This document shows, piece by piece, positions 16,860 to 25,783 of a DNA stretch of 64,000 nt. The notes below the pieces were generated by a model. It was not told the DNA's origin, did no database searches, and saw nothing but the letters and a program-made list of their open reading frames with translations. How positions within the stretch are numbered: position 1 is the first letter of the stretch; each line of letters begins with the position of its first letter. Made by a program: the position numbers and the translations under genes. Origin of the DNA: Phycisphaerales bacterium (GTDB lineage: Bacteria; Planctomycetota; Phycisphaerae; UBA1845; UTPLA1); contig JAKSDK010001893.1 of NCBI GenBank assembly GCA_022360095.1, positions 1-64,000 on the forward strand, given 5' to 3'.

Positions 16860-18152
16860 CTAAGCGATCGATCCCACGGCGGCGACGTCCAGGATGTTGT
16901 TCAACTCGCCGTAAGGGTTGGTCTCGACTTGGTAGTTTGCCGGGTCGTTTCGCCATTGACCGTCGATCACGTAACGATAGCGATAGCGGCCGGGTCCGAG
17001 CGGTACTTTGATTTGAAAGGTGTCATCGGCAACGTGCTGCATCGGGGTGCGATCAGGGTTCCAGTCGTTGAAGTCGCCCGCCAGTTGAACCCGATGGGCC
17101 CCCAGGGCCTGCACTCGAAAGACCACGCCGCCGCTGATCGCCTGCGGGCCGTAAATCTGCTCGATTTTCCGGGCGGTATCGTCCGGGGTCGGTCGCGGCT
17201 GTGATTCGATGGGCTTCCGATTGCCGCCGATGAGCGTTTGTGTCGTGGCGAGAAGCTTGTCGGCATCCGCCGCCAGGGCATCGGCACGGGCCATGAGGCT
17301 CTGTTCTTCGGGCGTTCTCGTCGGTGCGACGGGAGGTTTGGTTTCCGTCACCACGATCGGTGCAGTGAGGGCCCGTTCCGTCGGTTTCAGTGAGATCAGC
17401 TCACGCGCAAAGCGGACAAAATCACGGCATCCGGCACTGGCCGGGTCATATTCGGTGATCGGCTGACCAAGACTGGCGCCTTCCTTGAGCTTGGTGTTGA
17501 AGTTGATGAAGGCGGTGAACATCGCATCGCCGTGCCGCTTGCGCAACTCGGCGAGGATTTCCCGTCCCAGCTTGGTTCGCACGTCGTAGTGGTTGGCCAG
17601 GATGCGGAGCGTGATCGACTGGCCCCATTCGGTTCGCTTTTGGCGAATGGTTTCCAACTGTTTGGACAAACCGTGGAGCGAAAAATAGCCCGTATCGACA
17701 GGGACGATCATCTCATCGGCCGCGTAAAGGGCGCTTTCGGTGAGAAACCCGATTGTCGGCGGGGTGTCGATGATGACGAAATCGTAACGGCCTTCAAGGC
17801 TTCTTAGCGCCTGGCGAAGGCGGCATTCGCGTCCTTCCACACCGGCCAGTTGCCGCTCGAGCAAGGACAGATCCGTCTTCGAGGGAATCAGGTCGAAGTT
17901 ACTCGAGATTTGCCAAATGACGCGCGACAGATCTGGGGTCGCCTCTTTGCCGGGATCATTGGCAAGCACGCTGGCAATGCTGACCTCGATCTGCTCTTCC
18001 GGCACGGCCAGTCCCAGCGCGCAATGGCCCTGGGGATCCAGGTCCACCGCGAGCGTTCGTTGACCCTCTCGCGCCAGGCATGCGGCCAGGTTAATGGTCA
18101 CGGTTGTCTTGCCGCATCCACCTTTTTGATTGGCGATTACAATGATCCTCAT
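16860..18152 (-). CDS. ParA/Soj-like ATPase fused to a C-terminal CBM48 / AMPK-type glycogen-binding domain
   Basis: About 430 residues. Residues 1-255 are a ParA/MinD-type ATPase: deviant Walker A KGGCGKTT at 10-17, DLDPQGH at 38-43, and FVIIDTPPTIGFLTESAL at 125-142. A linker follows (about 260-340), Pro/Thr-rich and then Ala-rich helical. Residues about 342-424 form an AMPK1-CBM/CBM48-like beta-sandwich: RVQLAGDFNDWNP, a matching WxxG-type core PLGPGRYRYRYVIDG, and QWRNDPANYQVETNPYGELNNIL. ParA proteins normally position DNA or protein cargo; CBM48 modules bind alpha-glucans. No parB or parS is nearby, so plasmid-type partitioning is unlikely. I infer a role in placing or sensing glycogen-like material or a glycan enzyme, unproven. 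Confidence 0.87.
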   Translation of the reverse strand: MRIIVIANQKGGCGKTTVTINLAACLAREGQRTLAVDLDPQGHCALGLAVPEEQIEVSIASVLANDPGKEATPDLSRVIWQISSNFDLIPSKTDLSLLERQLAGVEGRECRLRQALRSLEGRYDFVIIDTPPTIGFLTESALYAADEMIVPVDTGYFSLHGLSKQLETIRQKRTEWGQSITLRILANHYDVRTKLGREILAELRKRHGDAMFTAFINFNTKLKEGASLGQPITEYDPASAGCRDFVRFARELISLKPTERALTAPIVVTETKPPVAPTRTPEEQSLMARADALAADADKLLATTQTLIGGNRKPIESQPRPTPDDTARKIEQIYGPQAISGGVVFRVQALGAHRVQLAGDFNDWNPDRTPMQHVADDTFQIKVPLGPGRYRYRYVIDGQWRNDPANYQVETNPYGELNNILDVAAVGSIA

Positions 18153-18579
18153 TTGAACGATCCTCTAGCGCCGTCCATCCACCTGCAGAAATTGCCTGTT
18201 CCAGGGAGTGTGCGGACCACTGGTGTTGGCATCTTCATTCCGATAATGATTAGTTCGACCTCTCAGCGTTGCGAGCTTGAGTTTTTATAGGACGAATCCC
18301 GGTTCTTAGTATTGTGAGGCCGAATCTGTTCGCCTGATCCATCAAAAGAGGGGACGGTTCGTCACCGACCAGACGCAGCTGCTGCACGGGTTTCCCGGGT
18401 ACGACGATTCATTAACCAACCTTCGATCATAATGTTAATGCAGACGAGCAGTCTGGCTGGAAGATCTGTGTTCAATCTGGGACCAAGCCCGGTCCAACTT
18501 CTTGATGGCCCCTTCCACGCTGGCTAGGATTGCCAAGGCTTTCAATCTTTCAATGATGTGGCTTCGGGTAGGGCGTCTC
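18153..18579. other. Divergent intergenic region
   Basis: About 430 bases between the leftward ParA-CBM gene and the rightward HldE-like gene. I see no gene; the open frames have no family pattern. The spaced repeat ATTAAC ... GTTAAT near 18410-18440 could be an operator but is too short to claim. Promoters for both flanking genes must lie here. If hldE starts at 18502 rather than 18580 this stretch is shorter. Confidence 0.4.
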
Positions 18580-20064
18580 ATGTGGCAACGGCTTTGTGAA
18601 TTGCTCGATCGACCTCAGGATCTTCACATCCTGGTTCTCGGCGACTTCATGATCGATCGCTATCTCTACGGGGATGCGGAGCGGATCAGTCCGGAGGCTC
18701 CGGTTCCGATCCTGCGCGTGGTTCGTGAGGAAGACGCGCTCGGCGGGGCTGGTTCCGTCGCTGCAGACATCGCTGCATTGGGAGCAGTGCCTCATTGCGT
18801 CGGCATTGCCGGCGAAGACAGCGACGCCGAACGATTAGGCAGCTTGCTCAAGGGCTCCGGGGCCGATGTAGGGGGGATCATTCAGGTCCCCGGCCGCCCC
18901 ACGACACGAAAGACACGTCTTGTCGGTCTTGCTCAGCATCGCCACCGCCAGCAGCTGATTCGGGTCGATGACGAGTCGGTTGCGCCTCTGGACCGGGCGA
19001 TTTCGGATCGTTTGTTGAAACATGTCGAGCAACTTCTAGAGAAATGCCAGGCCCTTTGCATTGAGGATTACAATAAGGGAGTTGTCTCTTCTCGTTTGGC
19101 GGATGCAGCAATTCAGGCCGCGCGGACGCGAAGCGTGCCTGTCCTGGTGGACCCGGCCAGCCTGAACGACTACGCACGGTATGTGGGGGCGACCGTCATC
19201 ACCCCGAACCGGACGGAAACCGAGAAGCTGACAGGCCTGGAGCTGCGGAGCGTCGAGGCCGTCAAGCGAGCCGCGGCCGACATTTTGACCGCGTGTCACA
19301 CAGAGTATGTTTGCGTGACTCTGGACGCGGACGGTGCTGCGCTAATTGGCCCCGACGGTCGATTTGAGCACATCCCCACCAAGAAACGCGACGTCTACGA
19401 TGTCACCGGAGCCGGTGATGAGGTCCTGGCCGCGCTGGCCGTCGCAACGGCGGCGGGCGGCCGTCTGGCGGAAGCGATTCAATTGGCCAACGTTGCCGGG
19501 GGGCTCGAGGTCGAGAAATTCGGCTGTGTGCCGATCACCCGAGATGAAATCCTTGGCGAGATTTTGCTGGAGCACCACAAGACCCTCGGCAAGGTCCGCA
19601 CCCTGGAGCAGCTCGTGCCGGAGTTGACGCGGCGCCGGGCACTGGGTGAAAAGATCGCCTTCACCAACGGCTGCTTCGACCTCGTACACGCCGGTCATGC
19701 GGCAACCTTCGCATTCTGCAAGGAACATGCCGACATTTTGGTGGTCGGGTTGAATTCTGACACGTCTGTCCGGCGACTCGGCAAGGGCGATGACCGTCCG
19801 ATCGTTGGGCAAAAAGACCGGGCGGCCGTGCTCGCCGCGATGGCCGATATTGATTACATCGTGATTTTCGACGACGACACCCCGAAGTCCTTGATTGAGA
19901 CAATCAGGCCTGACGTGCTCGTCAAGGGCCAGGACTGGAAGGGCAAGACGGTGGTCGGTCAGGATGTGGTTGAGGCCGACGGAGGTAAAGTGCTGTTGGT
20001 GCCGCTCGTCGAAGGGTGCAGCACCACACAGATCATTGAACGTATTCGCAAGAACGCCGATTGA
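18580..20064 (+). CDS. hldE: Bifunctional heptose-7-phosphate kinase / heptose-1-phosphate nucleotidyltransferase (HldE-like)
   Basis: About 494 residues. The N-terminal ribokinase-fold kinase runs to about residue 330, with ILVLGDFMIDRYLYGDAERISPEAPVPILRV, GGAGSVAADIAALGA and the catalytic VTGAGDEVLAAL. The C-terminal part is a nucleotidyltransferase with IAFTNGCFDLVHAGHAATF (HxGH motif) and DYIVIFDDDTPKSLIETIRPDVLVKGQDW. In Gram-negative bacteria the enzyme makes ADP-heptose precursors for LPS or S-layer glycans. The start at 18580 is chosen from GGGTAGGGC upstream; an in-frame ATG at 18502 would add 26 unconserved residues. It is followed after 60 bases by a GT2 gene, suggesting a cell-envelope glycan pathway. 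Confidence 0.9.
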   Translation: MWQRLCELLDRPQDLHILVLGDFMIDRYLYGDAERISPEAPVPILRVVREEDALGGAGSVAADIAALGAVPHCVGIAGEDSDAERLGSLLKGSGADVGGIIQVPGRPTTRKTRLVGLAQHRHRQQLIRVDDESVAPLDRAISDRLLKHVEQLLEKCQALCIEDYNKGVVSSRLADAAIQAARTRSVPVLVDPASLNDYARYVGATVITPNRTETEKLTGLELRSVEAVKRAAADILTACHTEYVCVTLDADGAALIGPDGRFEHIPTKKRDVYDVTGAGDEVLAALAVATAAGGRLAEAIQLANVAGGLEVEKFGCVPITRDEILGEILLEHHKTLGKVRTLEQLVPELTRRRALGEKIAFTNGCFDLVHAGHAATFAFCKEHADILVVGLNSDTSVRRLGKGDDRPIVGQKDRAAVLAAMADIDYIVIFDDDTPKSLIETIRPDVLVKGQDWKGKTVVGQDVVEADGGKVLLVPLVEGCSTTQIIERIRKNAD

Positions 20065-20124
20065 AACAATGGGCTGACTTGAGAATCGATGGGCAAACCA
20101 AGCGCCTAACGAAGAACTGTCGAG

Positions 20125-20853
20125 ATGCAGAAGCTCTCATCACTTTCAATCTTTTTCCCCTGTTACAACGAGGAAGATAACGTTGAGCGCGTGACACGTT
20201 CCGCCGTGGATGCTGCCCCGGGCTTTGCCGATCGGTTCGAGGTCATCCTCGTTAATGACGGAAGCAAGGATCGGACAGGACAGATTGCCGAGGAACTCGC
20301 CAAGGAGATCCCCCAAGTCCGCGCCGTGCACAATGATCCCAATCTCGGATACGGCGGCGCCGTCCGACGCGGCCTGATCGAAGCGAAAATGGAATGGATC
20401 TTTTTCACGGACGGCGACGGCCAGTTCGACATCAACGAAATGCCCAAGTTGATCGATCTGCTCGACCGGTGCGACTTCTCCGTCGGCTATCGCCTTAAAA
20501 GGGCCGATCCGTTTCTGCGCTTGGTCAATGCGTATTGTTGGGGGGTGCTCGTGCGCACGTTATTCGGTTTGAAGGTTCGTGACATCGACTGCGCGTTCAA
20601 GCTGCTGCCCAAGTCGCTGATCGATGCCATCGAGTTACGAAGCGACGGCGCGCTTATCAGCACCGAACTTCTTGCCAAGGCCAAGTATCGAAGTCTCCGT
20701 ATCGCCGAAGTCGGCGTCCATCACTATCCCCGTACAGCAGGCCAACAAACCGGCGCGAATCTCAAGGTCATTCTTAAGGCGTTCCGGGAGTTGTTCAGGC
20801 TCCGCAAACACATTCGCGGTGAAGGTACTTTGAATACGGACCGTCCTTCATGA
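20125..20853 (+). CDS. Family 2 glycosyltransferase (polyprenyl-phosphate sugar synthase-like)
   Basis: About 242 residues. LSIFFPCYNEEDNVERV, FEVILVNDGSKDRTGQIAEELA and WIFFTDGDGQFDINEMPKLI give the GT-A fold with a nucleotide-binding DGDGQ. The pattern resembles dolichol-phosphate mannose/glucose synthase. There is no C-terminal membrane helix pair, so it is probably peripheral. It likely transfers a sugar from a nucleotide to a lipid carrier, making the donor that GT-C enzymes use. Likely co-transcribed with the HldE-like gene. Confidence 0.88.
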   Translation: MQKLSSLSIFFPCYNEEDNVERVTRSAVDAAPGFADRFEVILVNDGSKDRTGQIAEELAKEIPQVRAVHNDPNLGYGGAVRRGLIEAKMEWIFFTDGDGQFDINEMPKLIDLLDRCDFSVGYRLKRADPFLRLVNAYCWGVLVRTLFGLKVRDIDCAFKLLPKSLIDAIELRSDGALISTELLAKAKYRSLRIAEVGVHHYPRTAGQQTGANLKVILKAFRELFRLRKHIRGEGTLNTDRPS

Positions 20854-20857
20854 CAGA

Positions 20858-20882
20858 CGCCTGACTGCAACTCGGTCAGGCG
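20858..20882. terminator. Hairpin between convergent genes
   Basis: CGCCTGAC and GTCAGGCG form a perfect 8-bp stem around a nine-base loop, between the 3' ends of the GT2 gene and the astacin-like protease gene. No T tract follows on either strand, so if it terminates, it is not a textbook intrinsic terminator. Confidence 0.4.
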
Positions 20883-20898
20883 GCAACGTGCGTTCATC

Positions 20899-23193
20899 TC
20901 ATCGTTCTGCGCCTCTCGGCGATTTGGTTGGAATGCTCGGCCCGGACGATGACCGGGGCCGATTCGGACTCCGGCTGCGCCGCCGTCGGAGTTTGGCGCC
21001 AGTCAGCCACGCAACGATTGCAAACATCGACGGACATAAACAAATCCCACAAAAGACGCAGGACTCAACAGGACAAGGAACCGTTTGCGATTCCTCGAGC
21101 GGCGCCGGACAATTCGCGCAACTCGTGCTGCCCGGTCCCTGCCAGATGCCGCCCTGACTGTCACAGGATGCTTGAGTCAGGGCCGTAATGCACGTATTGC
21201 CTCCGAGACAGCACGCCCCGACTGGCGAGGACGCAGCGCACTTTTCCTCACTCACGAGGGAACTCCCTGAATCGAAACCCCAACTCTCAGAAAACTCGTT
21301 CCTGGCTCTAATCCGATACCAATTCATCCCATCGCGAGGATTCGAGTCTTCAAACACGGTTTCTGTTTGCCATTCGCTTATGGGATCGCATGAGGACGTG
21401 CTATCCGAGTGCTCGCAACGGAAGATGCGAAACTCTTTCGAATGTTGCCCGCCGGTCCAATCGAGCCTGATTCGGCCAGAGTCTGTCAGGCAAGTTGCAC
21501 TCAAGCGGAAAACGGGTGCAGGGGTCACACCGCATGTATCGGGCGCACATTCAATGTCGTCTCCTAAATACATTCTATTCAAGGCCTCACATTCCGCCTG
21601 TGTCGTGACGGAGCAGGTGCCGTAAAAAGTGTTACAGCAGCCCCCTGTCGGCGGCGGCGACGGGCATGGGTTCGGTGTGCAATCGGTGTCGTGGCCTGAA
21701 TAGGTTTCCGCGTCGCCGTTGCATTCGGCGGGCGTGGCAATACGGCAAGTGCCTTCATCGTGACAGCAGGCGCCGGTCGGCTGCGGGCATGGATTCGGCG
21801 TGCAGTTGGAACCATCGCCAAAATAGGTTTCGGCATCGCCGTTGCATTCGGCCGCGGTGGTGATTCGACACGTGCCGTCATCGTCGCAGCAAGCGCCCAT
21901 CGGCGGTTGTGGGCATGGATTCGGCGTGCAGTTGGAACCATCGCCAAAATAGGTTTCGGCATCGCCGATGCACTCGGCCGCGGTGGTGATTCGGCACGTG
22001 CCGTCATCGTCGCAGCAAGCGCCGGTCGGCTGCGGGCATGGATTCGGCGTGCAGTTGGAACCATCGCCAAAATAGGTTTCGGCGTCGCCGTTGCATTCGG
22101 CCGCGGTGGTGATTCGACACGTGCCGTCATCGTTGCAGCAAGCGCCGGTCGGCTGTGGGCATGGATTCGGCGTGCAGTTGGAACCATCGCCAAAATAGGT
22201 TTCGGCGTCGCCGCTGCATTCGGCCGCGGTGGCGATTCGGCACGCGCCGTTTTCGTGACAGCACGCCCCGGTCGACGGTTGCGGGCAAGGATTAGGCGTA
22301 CAGTCCGTGCAATCGCCCCAATAAGTTTCATTCGTGCCTTCGCACTCAGCAGCAGTCGTGATGTGGCACGTGCCGTCGTCGTGACAGCAGGCTCCGATTG
22401 CCTCCGTTCCATAGAGAAACGCCAAGGTGTCTGCGTCGCCGGTGCTGATATGGTTGCGCTGACCAATCAAAGTTTGCCATCGTTCGTTCGGCGGAAGCAC
22501 CGTAATCGTCTCACAACCTGACGCGCAATTGCAGGTGGAGCCCACGGGACAGCAGATCGAGAATGCGCATTGGCTGTAATGCATGACTGAATCAAAGTCA
22601 TAGGGGCCATGATGACTGGAGGCGGGGTGGATAAAGAAGTTATGTTCTCGTCCGGGTTGAATGTAATCCGTGTTTATTCGGATGTACTGATCTCGATCCG
22701 TTCGTGATTGTTCGTGCCAGAATCCCAGGGCGTGGCCAAACTCGTGGACGATGATGAATCTCGAATGCCAGCTTGCGATATTGACGGGTTGTCCACCGCC
22801 GATCATGCCGACGAACGAGCTGTTGCCGGTGGAATTTCGAATATAAACGTAGTTGGAGTGCCCGTTTCGGGGGATGAAGTCGACATTGGCCACGGCCTCC
22901 CACACGGCCATCGCGTCGATTGCCCTCGTCCGGTTTTGAACGGAAACATTCAAATCGAATTCATAGGGCACGATCCCGCAGGTCCACAGGTTGGAGGCAA
23001 AGGTTCCTCGCGCTTGCAAGTCGCTGGGAACGATGATGTCCCCCTCGATCACCCTGAACCCGGCGGGAATCCCGTCAGGCTCTGCGGCATTCGCGAGAAT
23101 TGGCGGGAAAAGCAGAAGAAGACCCGCAATTCGCAAGGGGAACGGATGGTGTCGTCGTGCCAATAAGGATTGTGGAGGTATGCGATTCGCCAT
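20899..23193 (-). CDS. Secreted astacin-type metalloprotease with tandem Cys-rich repeats and Arg-rich C-terminal anchor
   Basis: About 764 residues. A signal peptide (IAGLLLLFPPILANA) is followed by a metzincin catalytic domain: HEFGHALGFWHEQSRTDRD at 150-168 has the three zinc His and the astacin-type Glu after the third, and DSVMHYS at 201-207 is the Met-turn. Residues 267-516 hold six repeats of 41-43 residues, GACCxxDGTCxIxTAAECxG...CTPNPCPQP, and two diverged copies follow (GGCCNTFYGTCSVTT and GACCLGGNTC). A fibronectin-like stretch (IRLDWTGGQHSKEFRIFRCEH) lies between them. The C-terminus has a Cys-rich lead, a membrane segment (FCGICLCPSMFAIVAWLTGA) and RRRRSRS, which resembles a sorting tail. 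Likely an outer-surface or secreted protease; substrate unknown. Confidence 0.88.
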   Translation of the reverse strand: MANRIPPQSLLARRHHPFPLRIAGLLLLFPPILANAAEPDGIPAGFRVIEGDIIVPSDLQARGTFASNLWTCGIVPYEFDLNVSVQNRTRAIDAMAVWEAVANVDFIPRNGHSNYVYIRNSTGNSSFVGMIGGGQPVNIASWHSRFIIVHEFGHALGFWHEQSRTDRDQYIRINTDYIQPGREHNFFIHPASSHHGPYDFDSVMHYSQCAFSICCPVGSTCNCASGCETITVLPPNERWQTLIGQRNHISTGDADTLAFLYGTEAIGACCHDDGTCHITTAAECEGTNETYWGDCTDCTPNPCPQPSTGACCHENGACRIATAAECSGDAETYFGDGSNCTPNPCPQPTGACCNDDGTCRITTAAECNGDAETYFGDGSNCTPNPCPQPTGACCDDDGTCRITTAAECIGDAETYFGDGSNCTPNPCPQPPMGACCDDDGTCRITTAAECNGDAETYFGDGSNCTPNPCPQPTGACCHDEGTCRIATPAECNGDAETYSGHDTDCTPNPCPSPPPTGGCCNTFYGTCSVTTQAECEALNRMYLGDDIECAPDTCGVTPAPVFRLSATCLTDSGRIRLDWTGGQHSKEFRIFRCEHSDSTSSCDPISEWQTETVFEDSNPRDGMNWYRIRARNEFSESWGFDSGSSLVSEEKCAASSPVGACCLGGNTCITALTQASCDSQGGIWQGPGSTSCANCPAPLEESQTVPCPVESCVFCGICLCPSMFAIVAWLTGAKLRRRRSRSPNRPRSSSGPSIPTKSPRGAER
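21646..22395 (-). repeat. Tandem ~123-bp coding repeats (six copies)
   Basis: Six near-identical 41-43 codon units within the astacin-like protease gene encode the GACC...PNPCPQP modules. Copies two to five differ at only a few positions, so the block can expand or contract by recombination and is a likely place for assembly collapse. Confidence 0.9.
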
Positions 23194-23515
23194 GTGGTGA
23201 CCCCGAACTTATCAACCACTCAGGAAGCAATCGTAAGGGCTTTTTCTCACCGATTCAGCCCGTGCCGCTTTGCCATGCTACGGCGTCTCTCCTCACCGAG
23301 CATGTTTCAGGCGCGTTACTTATTCCTCATACGCGCCCAATGCCGCAGTTGATTATAGTTGCCTGCCGGATTCGTTTCCACGCCTCGTCGCTCTATCTTG
23401 CCAGGGGACTTCTCTTTCGTACGCCCTGAGACATCTTTGCCGATTTCGTCCACCGGTTTCATCGCCCCAGAGGGTAACAGGCTAATTTCTGAAAATATGA
23501 GGAAAATAGCGGTGG
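23194..23515. other. Intergenic region without recognisable gene
   Basis: Between the start of the protease gene and the stop of the kinase-like gene, both leftward. It must contain the protease promoter. Small open frames on both strands lack a ribosome site and family pattern. Nothing further is seen. Confidence 0.4.
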
Positions 23516-24301
23516 TTAGCCCGGTGATCGGCCGGTGGTCGATTGACGCGCGCCGAGCCAAACCAGGATCTGTCTTCTTAAGCGTGTCATTGGACGGAAC
23601 AAAATCCGATGCCCGGCGATCCAGAACGGCGCCCGATAGGACTCGGCGATTTGTGTTTCGTTGAGTTGGTCCGGACGAATCCTTCGCCAGTGTTTTAAGA
23701 GATGATAGCGGTCCGATGCTTGAAGTGTTTTCAGGATCATGCGGGCGGCCCAGGAATGGCCGCCCCGGTTCGGCGGCAGGTACCAGGAGATCTGGAAATC
23801 GAAGAGATAAGGCCGGCCATCCTCTCCCCGCAAGATATTCTCCGGTTTTTCGAGGTCAACGTAAGCCACGTCCAAAGCATGAATCTTGGTCAGGACGTCT
23901 TCGAGACATGGAAAAAACTGATCGTTGACTTCATCCCGTTTTGTAAGGGGTCTGCCTTCGATGTATTCGTGGAGGATCCCCGTTTCACCCCAGGTGCCGA
24001 GAAACCGAGGTATGGCCGGCATGCCCTCGGTACGTTCAAACAGGCGTGCCTCTCGGCGCATGAGGAATCTTCCGATCCATGCGAGAGGAATCCCGACAAA
24101 GCTCGCCTGGCGGCCCACCTTTAGCACGACTCGACCCCCCGGTCCTGAATAGAGACCGGTTGCGGCGAAGAAGTCGTGTTTATAGGTTCGGACAAGTTGG
24201 TGGGGCCGGTCCGCTACTGTGATTTCATCGGGCAATCCATTTCGGCCCAAGGCCCTCAGCCACGAGGGCGGCTCACGAGCTGGTTTTTGGCGTGCGTTCA
24301 C
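23516..24301 (-). CDS. Kinase-like protein (lipopolysaccharide-kinase / RIO-type fold)
   Basis: About 261 residues, GTG start at 24301. Protein-kinase-like landmarks are visible: GGRVVLKVGRQ (beta-3 Lys), ILHEYIEGRPL (hinge), VAYVDLEKPENIL (catalytic Asp and Asn) and YLFDFQIS (metal-binding Asp). The lack of a large C-lobe and the pattern resemble Kdo/LPS core kinases (the Inaa/WaaP group) rather than Hanks-type kinases. The substrate may be a lipid-linked sugar. It stands alone, and its GTG start is preceded only by GAGAAG. Confidence 0.75.
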   Translation of the reverse strand: MNARQKPAREPPSWLRALGRNGLPDEITVADRPHQLVRTYKHDFFAATGLYSGPGGRVVLKVGRQASFVGIPLAWIGRFLMRREARLFERTEGMPAIPRFLGTWGETGILHEYIEGRPLTKRDEVNDQFFPCLEDVLTKIHALDVAYVDLEKPENILRGEDGRPYLFDFQISWYLPPNRGGHSWAARMILKTLQASDRYHLLKHWRRIRPDQLNETQIAESYRAPFWIAGHRILFRPMTRLRRQILVWLGARQSTTGRSPG

Positions 24302-24497
24302 GATCTTCTCGATTTTGCCAGGTTGAGGTTGAAAAACCGCTCGTCCTGCTCATTTAGCACAAATAATGAAACGTTAACAGGAATTCGGCGCTGCCAAACG
24401 ACAATCACACTCCTATTATTCCGGGGCGAAGCTGAGTTTTTCGGAGCGGGGCTTTCGCAGGAATAGGGATCTCGGATAAATACAAGGTTTACAAACC

Positions 24498-24923
24498 ATG
24501 CTACGCAGAAAGACAGCAACTTACGCATTGCTGGCCATTTATGAAATCGCCCAGCAACAAACGGAATCATCGGTCTCCAGTGGCGTACGGGCGGGCGACA
24601 TCGCCCATAAGCATAAGCTGCCAAAGGCCTACGCCGCAAAAATCCTCAGCCAACTCGCAAACGTTGGAATCCTCCGTTCGGATCGCGGTCCACGGGGGGG
24701 GTTCCGCTTGAACCGGACACCCGATGAGATCTCGCTTTTTGACGTCTTCGATGGCGTCGGCGCCATCTCTACGTTTGACAAGAAAGACGATGCCGTCAAG
24801 GGCATGCCGCCGACGGTGCAGGCCGTATTGAGTAAGGCGCATCAGGATGCAGCAGCCAAGCTAAAGGACCTTTTCGTCCAGACGTCTTTGAACGAGGTGC
24901 TGGGCAACGGTCAAAAAGACTGA
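24498..24923 (+). CDS. Rrf2-family transcriptional regulator
   Basis: About 141 residues. Winged-helix pattern TATYALLAIYEIAQQQ ... VRAGDIAHKHKLPKAYAAKILSQLANVGILRSDRGPRGGFRLNRTPDEISLFDVFDGV is typical of Rrf2. The three cysteines that bind an iron-sulfur cluster in IscR and NsrR are absent, so it senses something other than an Fe-S cluster. No clear ribosome site precedes the ATG. No obvious target gene is adjacent. Confidence 0.88.
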   Translation: MLRRKTATYALLAIYEIAQQQTESSVSSGVRAGDIAHKHKLPKAYAAKILSQLANVGILRSDRGPRGGFRLNRTPDEISLFDVFDGVGAISTFDKKDDAVKGMPPTVQAVLSKAHQDAAAKLKDLFVQTSLNEVLGNGQKD

Positions 24924-24946
24924 GAACCGCGAATCATACTCCGTCG

Positions 24947-25657
24947 TCATTTTCCTGCAGCAGGGCTGGTTGTCGTCTGAGGCGTTTTCTGCTTCGGGAG
25001 GCCGAAGCTCTCCATGGCGTCGATGGCCTGCCAGTACGCGGCTTCTGCCTGATAGTATTTGGAGCCCCGGTGGAGTTCGAGTTGTTTGGCCGCGGCATCC
25101 GGTTTCTTCCGCTTGATGCGCTCGTAGAAGCGATTGAATCTCTCGGTCGTTTCTTTCCAGAATTTCAACTGTTCCGCCACGGGCTCGAAGATGGCGCGTT
25201 GCAAGCCGACGGCTCCCTGGGTTCGTTTGACAAATCGGTCATAGTCTTCCAGCGGTGATTCGAAGAGCATATAAACCGCGAGTTCCATGTAGTCAGGATC
25301 GGCGGTGGAAAGAAGACGGACCGCGACTTCCACGCGCAGGACAGGGTCTTGGGGTCTGGTGATAAGGGCTGATATGCGATTCGTGATTTCAGCATCAGGA
25401 TGGTCGATGAATTCCACGAGATAGGGAAGAGCGACTTCTCCAAGATCGGCCAGTTTTTTTTGCGCTGTGTTCCGCGTCTTGAACTCGCGCGCGCCGAGTT
25501 GCAGAACCAACCGTTGCACTTCAGCTTTGGTCACGGCTCGTGTGGTGGTCGTCGTCGACCGTGTTGTGGCCGCTGAGCCGTTTTCAGGCCGCGTTGTCGG
25601 GGTTTGCCCCGTGACGGCGGTGGCGAGCAAAAGGCCGATGACAAGAAGGTATTTCAC
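24947..25657 (-). CDS. Exported HEAT-like protein of unknown function
   Basis: About 236 residues, GTG start at 25657 (GGAGA eight bases upstream). A signal peptide (MKYLLVIGLLLATAVTG) is followed by a Thr/Arg-rich linker and a helical part beginning with LGAREFKTRNTAQKKLADLGEVALPYLVEFIDHPDAEITNRI, which resembles one HEAT repeat of the kind common in planctomycete exported proteins. The remainder is helical and charged. No catalytic motif seen. Confidence 0.6.
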   Translation of the reverse strand: MKYLLVIGLLLATAVTGQTPTTRPENGSAATTRSTTTTTRAVTKAEVQRLVLQLGAREFKTRNTAQKKLADLGEVALPYLVEFIDHPDAEITNRISALITRPQDPVLRVEVAVRLLSTADPDYMELAVYMLFESPLEDYDRFVKRTQGAVGLQRAIFEPVAEQLKFWKETTERFNRFYERIKRKKPDAAAKQLELHRGSKYYQAEAAYWQAIDAMESFGLPKQKTPQTTTSPAAGK

Positions 25658-25783
25658 GTTCGTGTCTCCGTCGAGCGGGAGTGACGACCGCGCGTCGTCC
25701 TAAGGTTATTTTATCCATCGCACGGGTTCGCGGCCAAGGGCTGGCTGGGCGGGGAGCGTACGTATTGTCTTGATCTTGAGCGG

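Noticed and set aside
16776..16860. Repeated GATCAG words after the SRPBCC gene as a terminator
   Set aside because: Short repeats without a stable stem plus T tract.
21646..22395. CRISPR-like tandem repeats
   Set aside because: The repeats are contiguous and coding (41-43 codons each), with no spacers and no cas genes.
23316..23561. Leftward 81-codon open frame overlapping the end of the kinase-like gene
   Set aside because: TTG start inside the kinase gene, no ribosome site, and no recognisable domain.
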